Shown: positions 8,212-15,709 of the stretch, piece by piece | Numbering within the stretch: the stretch's first letter is position 1 | Layout: each line of letters starts with the position of its first letter | Origin: Lachnospiraceae bacterium UBA7160 | GTDB lineage: Bacteria; Bacillota; Clostridia; Lachnospirales; Lachnospiraceae | Length of the DNA: 29,882 bases | Direction of reading: 5' to 3' | NCBI GenBank assembly: GCA_002491565.1 | Contig: DKWE01000120.1 | Span: 1-29,882, forward strand | Made by a program: the position numbers and the translations under genes | Notes under the pieces: model-generated | Database searches by the model: none | The model's input: only the letters and a program-made list of their open reading frames with translations | Told to the model about the DNA's origin: nothing

Positions 8212-9579
8212 ATGAAAGAGCTGGAACAATATCGGGCCGCGATGTCCCGTCTGCCCGAAGGATGCCGGGAGGCAGAGGCTCAGGCGGAGCGGCAGAAAAA
8301 GCTGTCGGTGGAGCTTGTGGACGGCATGCCGGGAGCCATGAGCCTTTCCGAGCAGACGGAGCTGTTTGTCCGGGCATCCGGGGAAAAGACAGGTATGGTC
8401 TATACACAGAAGCTGGATGAGGATCCGGACAAGGTGATCCGTCAGGCGCTGGTCAACAGTGAAGCGGGACAAAGTCCCAAGCCGGAGCCGATGTGTGCGC
8501 CCGGGCTGTGGGAGCAGCTTGGAAGAAGCCAGACGAGGGAGGAAGTGCCGGTTCCGGAAGTTTCTGTTCCGGAATTGAAGGAATTTGGCAGGGCGCTGTC
8601 TCAGGTACTCCAGAAGGAATGTGCGCAGGGCGACCGGGTGCGGATTTCCCTGGGGCAGACGATTTTGACGATGGGGCTTGTCAATTCGCTTGGCATGGAT
8701 ACGGCGGCCTCGGGAAGCCGCTATACCGCTGAGGTGATGACCGATTCGGGGTATGCCGGGTATCTGTCGGCGCCTGGCCTTGAGGAGCTGTCAGCGGATT
8801 ATTTTCTGGAGGAGATGGAGCGGTGGAAGAGGACGAGACTTCCGGTGATTCCCTCGACGTCGGGTATCTTCCGTGCTGTGCTGTCCTCCGGTGTAGTGAA
8901 TAATATTCTGATCACGGCGTGGCAGATGTTTACCGGGAGCAGGGCGCTTGGCGGCACGACTCCCTTCGCAGGGAAGGAAGGGCAGCAGATTTTTTCGCCT
9001 TGTGTGACGATCCGGGATTATAAGGGCGGAAGAGACAGTAAAAATTCTGTTACCTGCGGCTTCTCCTGGGAGCTGGACTGCGAGGGTGTGCCAAGTCAGG
9101 ATTTGACGCTGGTGGAAAACGGAGTGCTGAAGGGGTGGATGCACAATCTGTCCTCAGCGTGGCAGGCAGGCGCGGCGTCGACCGGGAACGCAGGGAGAAA
9201 GACGCTGCTCAGTGGAAATATCCACACGGATACGCTCATTATGCCGAAAAACTTTACGATAGAATCCGGAAATGCGTCCCTGGGCGAGCTGCTTGCAGAC
9301 TGCGGGGACGGGATCTATATTTTTGAAAATTATGACCAGTTTCATGCGCTGAATGTGGCAAGCGGCGATTTTGCGTTTCCCTGCAAGGGGATCCGGATTT
9401 GTGATGGAAAGCTTACCGGCGTGATGGAAGGGCTTACGATGAATGGAAATGTGGCGGGCCTGTTTTCTCATATCGAGAAGCTGGGACGGGACCGTGCGGT
9501 GAATCCGCTGGTGATGTACGACAGCTATACAGTGTCCGGACCGTCCATGCTGGTAAGGGAGCTTCGGATCAGTGGATGA
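8212..9579 (+). CDS. tldE: TldE/PmbA-family protease subunit
   Basis: A 455-residue TldD/PmbA-family protein lacking the HExxxH zinc motif, as expected for the non-catalytic TldE/PmbA partner. Family hallmarks are the mid-protein stretch VVNNILITAWQMFTGSRALGG and the C-terminal NGNVAGLFSHIEKLG. AAAGGAG precedes the ATG. It lies 15 bases after TldD, so the heterodimer is probably made from one message. With the amidohydrolase it forms a tight three-gene unit. About 190 bases separate it from the next gene, so the unit may end here or continue. Confidence 0.92.
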   Translation: MKELEQYRAAMSRLPEGCREAEAQAERQKKLSVELVDGMPGAMSLSEQTELFVRASGEKTGMVYTQKLDEDPDKVIRQALVNSEAGQSPKPEPMCAPGLWEQLGRSQTREEVPVPEVSVPELKEFGRALSQVLQKECAQGDRVRISLGQTILTMGLVNSLGMDTAASGSRYTAEVMTDSGYAGYLSAPGLEELSADYFLEEMERWKRTRLPVIPSTSGIFRAVLSSGVVNNILITAWQMFTGSRALGGTTPFAGKEGQQIFSPCVTIRDYKGGRDSKNSVTCGFSWELDCEGVPSQDLTLVENGVLKGWMHNLSSAWQAGAASTGNAGRKTLLSGNIHTDTLIMPKNFTIESGNASLGELLADCGDGIYIFENYDQFHALNVASGDFAFPCKGIRICDGKLTGVMEGLTMNGNVAGLFSHIEKLGRDRAVNPLVMYDSYTVSGPSMLVRELRISG

Positions 9580-9766
9580 TCGGGATAGCAGATGCGGAGC
9601 CAATGTCAATTCGTCAATCAGCATCGTTCGGCTCATAGTATCTTAGGGATGGAACTGTAGAGGTGTCCACTCAAGGAATCCAGGAGTGGGGGATGCCCGG
9701 ATGTTGTTGAATGAGTGACATTGAATGTTGAACAGCAGCGACAAAATACAGACAGGAGAGGACAAC
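9580..9766 (+). other. Intergenic region between TldE and the OCD-family gene
   Basis: No gene is apparent. A small hairpin (CCACTC at about 9668 with GAGTGG at about 9685) has no T-run, so it is not called a terminator. Repeated TTGAA elements near 9714-9732 may hold a promoter or operator, but I cannot assign one. Confidence 0.3.
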
Positions 9767-10723
9767 ATGAAGATCATTGAAAAGGAACAGGTAAGACAAT
9801 TATTAAAGCCGGGAATCTGCATTGAGCTGATGAAGGATGCAATGCTCGGGCTGGAGAATGGCACTTATGCGCAGCCGGCACGGTTGATTACGATTATGCC
9901 GAATACGGCGAAGTTTGGCTTTATGCCGGCTTATGTTGGCAGCTACTTTGGAGCAAAGGTGATTTCCGCCTATGCGCCGAATATGGGAACCGGATATCCT
10001 TCTCATATCGGTTATGTGATGCTGTTTGAGTCGGAACACAGCACTGTGGCGGGAATGATTGAGGCGGGAAGTATTACGGAGATCCGTACCGGGGCAGTCA
10101 GTGCGGCGGCCACCGATCTGCTTGCAAGGAAGGATGCCCACAGCCTCGCGTTCGTAGGTGCGGGAGCACAGGCAAGATCCCATCTTGCTGCAATCCGCGA
10201 AATCCGCGAGATCACTTCGGTGACGGTATATGATCTGTTTCCGGAGGCCGCAAGGCGGTTCAAGAAGGAGATGGAGGCGGCATACCAGATTCCTGTCCAG
10301 GTGTGCGAGTCCGTTGCGGAGGCGGTGAAGGAAGCGGATATCATCTGTACTGTATCGCCGTCGAAGGAGCCGTCGCTGTACGCGTCTATGGTGAGGCCGG
10401 GCACGCATATCAATGCGGTAGGCACCTTTACCCCGAATACAAGAGAGGTAGCTTCGGATCTGGTGGCTGCGTCGCGGCTGTACGCGGACCAGGTAGAGGC
10501 GATGAAGCTGGAGAGCGGCGAATATCTGATCCCGCTGCAGGAGGGGCTGATCACAGAAGCGCATATCCTTGGCTCCATCGGCGGACTGCTGGCAGGAAAG
10601 GCCGAAGGACGTAAGGATGACAGCCAGATTACGCTGTTCGATGCGCTTGGGCTGGCAGTCGAGGATGTGGCATGCGCAAGGTATGTCTACGAGCAGCTGC
10701 AGGCTGGATCCGATTGTGTGTGA
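9767..10723 (+). CDS. Ornithine cyclodeaminase/mu-crystallin family oxidoreductase
   Basis: A 318-residue NAD(P)-dependent enzyme of the ornithine cyclodeaminase/mu-crystallin family, whose members include ornithine cyclodeaminase, alanine dehydrogenase and cyclic-imine (ketimine) reductases. The nucleotide-binding loop VGAGAQARSHL is at about residues 129-139. K64 and R107 (in RTGAVSA) match the substrate-binding Lys and Arg of the family. The region usually carrying the catalytic Asp of true ornithine cyclodeaminase reads NAVGTFTPNTREV, closer to the dehydrogenase/reductase branch, so I do not call it ornithine cyclodeaminase. The start at 9767 has AGGAGAGG upstream; an in-frame ATG at 9725 is less likely. 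The PLP-enzyme gene follows after 49 bases. Confidence 0.88.
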   Translation: MKIIEKEQVRQLLKPGICIELMKDAMLGLENGTYAQPARLITIMPNTAKFGFMPAYVGSYFGAKVISAYAPNMGTGYPSHIGYVMLFESEHSTVAGMIEAGSITEIRTGAVSAAATDLLARKDAHSLAFVGAGAQARSHLAAIREIREITSVTVYDLFPEAARRFKKEMEAAYQIPVQVCESVAEAVKEADIICTVSPSKEPSLYASMVRPGTHINAVGTFTPNTREVASDLVAASRLYADQVEAMKLESGEYLIPLQEGLITEAHILGSIGGLLAGKAEGRKDDSQITLFDALGLAVEDVACARYVYEQLQAGSDCV

Positions 10724-10772
10724 GGCTGATTTGCAGAATAAAAGGAAGAAGGAACAAGAGAGGTGCTGACCC

Positions 10773-11948
10773 ATGGAATTTGATTTTGAAACGCTGGCAG
10801 AGCGCAGACCGGCGAATATGAAGCGGATGATGACGCCGCCGGAGGTGACAGCCGCCGGGCTGCTCAGCTTTGACGGAGCGGAGCCTGATTTTCCGACGGC
10901 TCCGGTCATCCGGGACGCGATGGTCCGGTTTGCCCAGAACGGGCTTTACGGCTTTACGCTCTGTGATGATACATACAGAAAGGCAGTGGTCTGGTGGATG
11001 AAGAACAGCCGGAGGACAGACATCAGGCCCGAGTGGGTAGTACCTGCCCTTGGGACAATTTATTCCGTGGCAACAGCAATCCGGCTGTGCACGCGGGAAG
11101 GAGAGGGAATCATCCTGACCTCTCCCGTCTACAATCGCTACCGGCAGGCAGCGGACCGCCTGTACAGAAAGACCGTGGACTGCCCGCTGATTCAGGACGA
11201 GGATTCTTACCGGATCGACTGGGAGGCCCTGGAGCGGGCGATGCAGGAGCCGGAAAACAGACTGTTTCTTCTTTGCAACCCGCATAATCCCATCGGACAG
11301 ATCTGGGGAAGAGAGGAGCTGGAGCAGCTGGCAGAGCTGGCGAACCGCTATCAGATCACCGTGTTCTCAGATGAAATTTTCGCGGATAACTGTTATGGAG
11401 GAAGGGAATGTCCCTGCTATCTGACGATTCCCGGCGCGGCTTCCCATGCGATTGTGGCTACCTCGCTGGGGAAATCCTTTGGTTTTACGGGGGTAAACCA
11501 TGCGAATATTCTGATCGCAGATGACCATCTGCGGGAGCGGTTCACAGACCGCAGGACCAGAGACCATTACGGGAGTATGGACCCGATGGTGTATGAATGT
11601 GTGGTAGCCGCCTACAGTGCCCAGGGGAAAGCGTGGGTGGATGCGTTCAATTGCTATGCAGAGGAAACTATCCGGCGGATCCGTCAGTTTTTTGAACGGT
11701 ATCTCCCGAAGGTTCGCATCTATGGCGGAGAGGGCGGATACATTCTCTGGATGGATTGGCGCAGGTACTTTGACACGGAAGAAGAGCTGATGAGGTTCCT
11801 GATCCGGAATGCGCATTTTTGTGTGGGGGAGGGCAGCGGGTACGACGCCCCGTGCTTTACCAGAATGTGTGTCGCGAGTCCCTGGTGGTGTATTGAGAAG
11901 GCGCTGCAGGAGCTGAAGACGGCGGCTGCAGCGTATGGTCTGCGGTGA
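10773..11948 (+). CDS. PLP-dependent aminotransferase-fold enzyme, MalY/PatB-like
   Basis: A 391-residue fold-type I PLP enzyme of the class I/II aminotransferase family, nearest in appearance to the MalY/PatB cystathionine beta-lyase group: N-terminal DFPTAPVIRDAM, the LCNPHNPIG motif at about 167-175, D200 in FSDEIF binding the pyridine nitrogen, and K234 in SLGKSFGFTG forming the Schiff base. The lysine context differs from the SKTFN seen in typical MalY/PatB, so either a C-S lyase or an aminotransferase is possible. The ribosome site is modest (AGAGGTG). It lies 49 bases after the OCD-family gene and is probably cotranscribed. The 3' end abuts integrase remnants. Confidence 0.85.
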   Translation: MEFDFETLAERRPANMKRMMTPPEVTAAGLLSFDGAEPDFPTAPVIRDAMVRFAQNGLYGFTLCDDTYRKAVVWWMKNSRRTDIRPEWVVPALGTIYSVATAIRLCTREGEGIILTSPVYNRYRQAADRLYRKTVDCPLIQDEDSYRIDWEALERAMQEPENRLFLLCNPHNPIGQIWGREELEQLAELANRYQITVFSDEIFADNCYGGRECPCYLTIPGAASHAIVATSLGKSFGFTGVNHANILIADDHLRERFTDRRTRDHYGSMDPMVYECVVAAYSAQGKAWVDAFNCYAEETIRRIRQFFERYLPKVRIYGGEGGYILWMDWRRYFDTEEELMRFLIRNAHFCVGEGSGYDAPCFTRMCVASPWWCIEKALQELKTAAAAYGLR

Positions 11949-12118
11949 ATCCTTCTCGGCTGCCCATGCCGCAGCTGCCTTCTCACACTGACGTTTCCCT
12001 TTTGGTGATTGTCATCAGATGTAAAGGATTCATAGATACGTTTCTTTTTCAGTGTCCCATCTGGCTGACGGACCTCTTCGGTATGAGAGTACACAAGACA
12101 GCCGGAAGATAGATGAAG
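11949..12118 (-). pseudogene. Integrase N-terminal remnant, frameshifted
   Basis: The minus strand reads YSHTEEVRQPDGTLKKKRIY then ESFTSDD in one frame down to about 12012. It then continues in a shifted frame as SPKGKRQCEKAAAAWAAEKD to the end of the PLP-enzyme gene. Joined, this resembles the N-terminal arm-binding region of phage or conjugative-element tyrosine integrases. There is a stop in frame just upstream and no catalytic domain, so it is a dead fragment. It lies downstream of a repressor remnant on the same strand, the usual int-repressor arrangement of a prophage edge. The family call rests on pattern recognition and is moderate. Confidence 0.6.
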
Positions 12119-12201
12119 CCTATCCGTCCTGGCGAATCATAACGAACTTAGTAAGTCGCCCATCCGGCCAAGGAGCAGGGCGGCTTACTTATTTTTCAGA
12201 T

Positions 12202-12441
12202 TCAGAATTCAATCACGGCGGCTGGCCGGGAGCGGAGTTCAGTGAGTTGTCGGACACGGGCAGTCTCCCAGTTAAGAACCATGTTGACATGCTCTTGACC
12301 GGAGGGGTCGAGGGTACGGTATTTCTTTATGTGTTCATACTCTGCAAGGGTTATATCGTTCTCTTTTTGAGGAAGATGAACAACGTCTTGGAATAAGTAA
12401 TTAGCGTCAACGTTGAGATATTGAAAAGTAAACGCTAAAAC
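12202..12441 (-). pseudogene. C-terminal fragment of a CI-like (Xre-family) repressor
   Basis: The minus strand codes for 79 residues ending at the stop 12202-12204. It contains YLNVDANYLFQD, the characteristic segment just after the helix-turn-helix of Xre/CI regulators, and then EYEHIKKYRTLDPSGQEHVN, typical of the C-terminal part of Firmicutes phage repressors. A stop codon at 12442-12444 interrupts the frame where the helix-turn-helix should continue, so the DNA-binding domain is missing. The plus-strand open frame at 12052-12396 is only its antisense shadow. It is part of the prophage scar. Confidence 0.7.
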
Positions 12442-12480
12442 TCAAGAAAACTTAGAAAAAGGTATTGATAACTCAAGAAA
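12439..12480. repeat. 11-bp direct repeat at the repressor/lysin junction
   Basis: AACTCAAGAAA occurs at 12439-12449 and again at 12470-12480, exactly where the truncated repressor meets the truncated lysin. It may be a footprint of the deletion that removed the prophage body, or a later slippage duplication. Confidence 0.5.
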
Positions 12481-12680
12481 CAAAAATGTTTGTCCAGGGA
12501 GCGAAAGACAACCAGGTGAAGACGATCCAGCGTCTGTTAAATGCCGCCGGGTACAAGGGCGCAAACAGGAAAATGCTGGACGTGGACGGTGAACTGGGCA
12601 GCAACACGGCCTACGCCATCGAAAAATTCCAGCGGGAAAACGGCATGAAGAATATCAACTTTGGAACAGTGCTGCCGTAG
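12465..12680 (+). pseudogene. Phage lysin fragment: peptidoglycan-binding domain
   Basis: About 71 codons contain a type-1 peptidoglycan-binding domain: VKTIQRLLNAAGYKGANRK, then DVDGELGSNTAYAIEKFQRE and NGMKNINFGTV, where the frame stops early. In phage endolysins and amidases this domain is C-terminal. Here there is no catalytic domain, no ribosome site (the only upstream start is a TTG), and the domain's last helix is cut off. It sits head-to-head with the repressor fragment, so the whole prophage body between repressor and lysin appears to be gone. It could be expressed as a tiny protein, but I think that unlikely. Confidence 0.65.
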
Positions 12681-12786
12681 CGATACCACAATCCTTGGTT
12701 TTGAGTTGCATTTCGTGTTGCATAGCTGACCAAAATACCGTTTACAAAACGAATAATCAGCAGTTTGCTAGAATATCAGATCACAA

Positions 12787-12825
12787 AAACCGCGCAGATA
12801 GAGGAAGCCTCTATCTGCGCGGTTT
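12787..12825 (-). terminator. Rho-independent terminator of the tRNA-Val gene
   Basis: A perfect 18-bp inverted repeat (12787-12804 with 12808-12825, 3-base loop AAG) is rich in G+C. Read on the minus strand, its AAACC/GGTTT base runs into TTTTTG. It lies 7 bases beyond the tRNA 3' end. On the plus strand it is followed by A residues, so it should work only for the tRNA. Confidence 0.85.
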
Positions 12826-12832
12826 AAAAAAG

Positions 12833-12905
12833 TGGAAGCAATGGGACTCGAACCCATGACCTCCCGCTAGTCAGGCGAGCGCGCTCCCAGCTGCGCTATG
12901 CTTCC
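12833..12905 (-). tRNA. tRNA-Val (anticodon GAC)
   Basis: A 73-nt cloverleaf: a 7-bp perfect acceptor stem (GGAAGCA/TGCTTCC), D arm GCGC/GCGC, anticodon stem CTCGC/GCGGG with one G-U pair, variable loop AGGTC, and T arm ATGGG/CCCAT with loop TTCGAGT. The anticodon loop is CTGACTA, so the anticodon is GAC (plus-strand 12870-12872), reading the valine codon GUC. Position 37 is U, where a purine is normal. CCA is not encoded. It has its own promoter and terminator. The prophage scar lies just past its 3' end. Confidence 0.9.
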
Positions 12906-12913
12906 ATGCCAGA

Positions 12914-12941
12914 ATTATAGCACATGCGCAGAAAAAAGCAA
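12914..12941 (-). promoter_or_regulatory. Promoter of the tRNA-Val gene
   Basis: On the minus strand TTGCTT (12936-12941), a 16-base spacer and a consensus TATAAT (12914-12919) preceded by TGC, an extended -10. The -10 ends 8 bases before the tRNA 5' end. Confidence 0.85.
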
Positions 12942-13049
12942 GAGAATTTTCAAAAAAGGAAACACTTTTTCCCACAAAATCTACAAGACGTGATATAATG
13001 CTTACAATCGGCTAATTAATGCATAGTATTAATTACGTTCAGAAACAAA

Positions 13050-13078
13050 TTTTTGAAATGTATGTAATATGGTATACT
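13050..13078 (+). promoter_or_regulatory. Extended -10 promoter for the diguanylate cyclase gene
   Basis: TGGTATACT gives an extended -10 (TATACT at 13073-13078) with a weak TTTTTG -35 at 13050-13055 and a 17-base spacer. Transcription would start near 13085, which excludes the upstream ATG at 13069 and supports the start at 13105. A second possible -10, TATAAT at 12994-12999, has no clear -35. Confidence 0.5.
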
Positions 13079-13104
13079 GGCAGGAAGTGAGAGGTCACGG
13101 CGAT

Positions 13105-15426
13105 ATGAGGGAGCGATATACCATTGGAGTGTTAATTGGAAACGCAAATTCGCCGCATTCGATGGATTTGATGCAGGGCATCTATCATGCGGCGGAAAAG
13201 CTTGGAATGAGCGTGCTTTTTTTCCTTGGCATTCACAGTGATTCCTACTATTATTCCTATTTTGGAGATAATGCGGGCGACGACTATGATTATCAGTTCA
13301 ATGTTGTCTATGACTATGCGCCATTCGGAAGGGTTGACGCGCTGATTATTTCTTATGGCACTATGGGGCAGTATCTGGAGCAGGATAACAAGGAGCTGTT
13401 TCTGGAGAAATTTCACGGGATTCCGTACGTGCTTCTGGAGGAGCGTGACTCCAGAGAGCGGGGAATGTCTCTGATTGCAGATAATTATCATGGAATGTAC
13501 GAGATAGCGGAACACCTGGTAAGAGATCATGGCTATCGCAAGATCACCTACCTGGCCGGACCGCGTGGGAATACGGATGCGAAGGAGCGGATGGCGGCTG
13601 TCCGCGACGTGATGCGTGTGTATGGGATTCCATTTGATGAGAATCATATTGAGTATGGGGATTATACCGCCTGTGTGGAAGCAGAAGTGAACCGCCTTCT
13701 GGACCGCCATCCGGATATGGATGCGATGATCTGCGCGAATGATGTGATGGCGGATACCGTCTATAAGGAATGCGCCGCGCGGGGACTGGTGGTCGGGCGT
13801 GATATTGCAGTTACCGGGTACGACGACTGGGAGGTAGCTGCGTCGATGAATCCGCCGCTCACTACGGTGCTCCAGAATGCTTATGATATGGGCTATATGG
13901 CATTGATCGGAGCGCTGAAGCTTTTGCAGGGCAGTGCAGCGCGCACGGTAGTCGTGCCTGCCCATGTCAAATACCGTGGTTCCTGCGGCTGTGATGCCGC
14001 AGCGGATCATAAGTCGGAGCTGACCGAGGAGGAGGTAGCGAGAGACTGGGAAGATTATTGCAGGCATTCGATTGTGAAGTGTGTGGAAATGTCTCTTCTG
14101 GCGAATGCGAGTGAGGATATCCGCATGGCGGTCGAGCAGAATATCCGGCGAATTCTCCGCCACGATTTCCGGAAGAAGGAGAACCATGATGCGATGCTTC
14201 TGCAGTTAAAGGTGCTGCTCAGCAGCAGTGTCGGGCAGTACATTTCTGCCTATTCGCTGATGCAGGCTCTGATTTCGTGTATGGATGAGTGGATTCGCAG
14301 ACAGCTGCAGTATCCGGATGAGACGTGGTGCGACTGCCTGGAGCTGATGGAACTGAAGGAGCAGGTGCAGGAAACCATCATGGTGCATATTGTAAAGACC
14401 GACAAGGACCGGTTTTCGATGTTCCAGCAGGAGACCTGGTTTTTGCCGCTGATTGCGCGGGACATGATGAATCATATCAATGATGAGAAGGAATTTTACT
14501 ATGCGGCGATGCAGAAGCTCTCGGCGCTGAAAGCGAGAAATTCCTATCTGTACATATTTGAAGAGCCGATCCGCCATCCGAAGGGGAGTGAATGGCGTTG
14601 TCCGGAGAAACTTTATCTGGCAGCGTTCCAGGAAGGAACGCATGTGACGGCGTACGCGGAAGAGGACTGGCCGGTTCTTACGGGAGAGAACGGATTTTCC
14701 TCGTTCTATTCCGGCGGACGCTATGCGATGAGCATTTTCTGTCTGTTTTCGGGGGAAACACAGTATGGAATTCTGGTGACAGAGATTCATCCGTCGAACC
14801 TTGCGCTGTCCTACCTGATCAGTATGGAGATTGGAAATGCATTGAAGTTTCATGAGTTGTCCCGAGAGCAGCGCAGGACGAGCCGGGAACTGGAAAGTTT
14901 GGTGGAAGAAATCCGGGAAAAGAATGAGGTGCTGAACTTTATTTCCGAGTATGATCCGCTGACCAGGATTCTGAACCGCAGAGGCTTCATGGAGCGCGCC
15001 GTCCGGTTTAACCGGGAGCATAGCGGGCAGCAGGCAGGGATGATTTTTGTGGATCTCGACCATCTGAAGCAGATCAATGACTGTTTCGGTCATCTGGAAG
15101 GGGATTTTGCGCTGAAGTGCAGCGCTGAAGCCATTCAGTCCGCGGTTCCGGAGCTTGGTATCGTCGGAAGAATCGGCGGCGATGAGTTTGCGGTGCTGAT
15201 ACCGGGTGGAAAGAATGAGACGGAGCAATTCATTCAGCGCGTCCAGGATACCTGTGCCAGGTTTAATACTACCTCCGAGAAGGACTATTATGTGGAGGTA
15301 TCCATGGGCTGTGAGTGGATTGTCTGCAGCGAGGAGCTTGTACTTTCTGAGGTGCTGAAGAAGGCAGACGAGGCTCTGTACCATGCAAAGGAAAACCGGA
15401 GAGCGTCAGTCTGGAAGGATGCGTGA
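13105..15426 (+). CDS. Diguanylate cyclase with LacI-type ligand-binding sensor
   Basis: A 773-residue soluble protein with no signal peptide or membrane segment. Residues about 4-290 fit the periplasmic-binding-protein-like sensor of LacI-family repressors (starts YTIGVLIGNANSPHS; later AMICANDVMADTVY and VTGYDDWEVAASMNPPLTTV), but there is no helix-turn-helix in front. A middle region (about 300-580) is unassigned, possibly GAF-like at its end, and is followed by a short coiled coil. A complete GGDEF domain runs from about 612 to the end, with metal ligands D650/D652 and GGDEF at 691-695. It should make cyclic di-GMP in response to a cytoplasmic ligand, perhaps a sugar. The RxxD inhibitory site is absent (PELG instead). 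The start at 13105 has GAGAGG upstream. Confidence 0.88.
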   Translation: MRERYTIGVLIGNANSPHSMDLMQGIYHAAEKLGMSVLFFLGIHSDSYYYSYFGDNAGDDYDYQFNVVYDYAPFGRVDALIISYGTMGQYLEQDNKELFLEKFHGIPYVLLEERDSRERGMSLIADNYHGMYEIAEHLVRDHGYRKITYLAGPRGNTDAKERMAAVRDVMRVYGIPFDENHIEYGDYTACVEAEVNRLLDRHPDMDAMICANDVMADTVYKECAARGLVVGRDIAVTGYDDWEVAASMNPPLTTVLQNAYDMGYMALIGALKLLQGSAARTVVVPAHVKYRGSCGCDAAADHKSELTEEEVARDWEDYCRHSIVKCVEMSLLANASEDIRMAVEQNIRRILRHDFRKKENHDAMLLQLKVLLSSSVGQYISAYSLMQALISCMDEWIRRQLQYPDETWCDCLELMELKEQVQETIMVHIVKTDKDRFSMFQQETWFLPLIARDMMNHINDEKEFYYAAMQKLSALKARNSYLYIFEEPIRHPKGSEWRCPEKLYLAAFQEGTHVTAYAEEDWPVLTGENGFSSFYSGGRYAMSIFCLFSGETQYGILVTEIHPSNLALSYLISMEIGNALKFHELSREQRRTSRELESLVEEIREKNEVLNFISEYDPLTRILNRRGFMERAVRFNREHSGQQAGMIFVDLDHLKQINDCFGHLEGDFALKCSAEAIQSAVPELGIVGRIGGDEFAVLIPGGKNETEQFIQRVQDTCARFNTTSEKDYYVEVSMGCEWIVCSEELVLSEVLKKADEALYHAKENRRASVWKDA

Positions 15427-15447
15427 AACGTGTTCTGAGAAAATATT

Positions 15448-15536
15448 AAAAATGACTAATGGTCAATTATTACAAAAATCTGCGCAAGGATTGGAAAATT
15501 CTTGTGACAGATTAATATTGACCATTAGTCATTTTT
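15448..15536. promoter_or_regulatory. Twin TetR-like operators (20-bp inverted repeat)
   Basis: A perfect 20-base inverted repeat has arms at 15448-15467 and 15517-15536. Each arm contains TGACTAATGGTCA, itself a TGAC-N5-GTCA palindrome of the kind bound by TetR-family dimers. Centres are about 66 bases apart. The right copy overlaps the -35 of the promoter for the next gene, so binding should repress. No TetR-family gene is in the window. Too widely spaced and without a T-run position to be a simple terminator. Confidence 0.6.
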
Positions 15537-15545
15537 GCGTATAAT
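15518..15545 (+). promoter_or_regulatory. Promoter for the secreted heptad-repeat protein
   Basis: TTGACC (15518-15523), a 16-base spacer and a consensus TATAAT (15540-15545). The -35 is embedded in the right-hand palindrome. It leaves a leader of about 155 bases before the start codon at 15710, in which I recognise no riboswitch. Confidence 0.75.
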
Positions 15546-15709
15546 GATATCAGACACGAAAAGCCCGGCCTGTGGATAAAGGGCAGGAATCAGCCAATCG
15601 CGGGAAATGATTTTACCCGGAGGAATCGGGAGAGAAGGCAGCGATTTGCATAGTATTGCACTGTCGTGGAAACTGGCCGTAAATCAGCATATGGCAGGAG
15701 GAGACCGAT

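Noticed and set aside
12052..12396. A 114-codon plus-strand open frame in the scar region
   Set aside because: It is the antisense of the repressor remnant, whose minus-strand reading matches a known protein pattern.
12868..12874. Reading the tRNA anticodon as CTA (amber suppressor)
   Set aside because: That would need a shifted loop without U33. The 7-base loop with paired 5-bp stem fixes the anticodon as GAC.
12833..12905. tRNA 3' end as the phage attachment site
   Set aside because: I found no second copy of the tRNA 3' end near 11949, the other edge of the scar, so the attachment site cannot be assigned.
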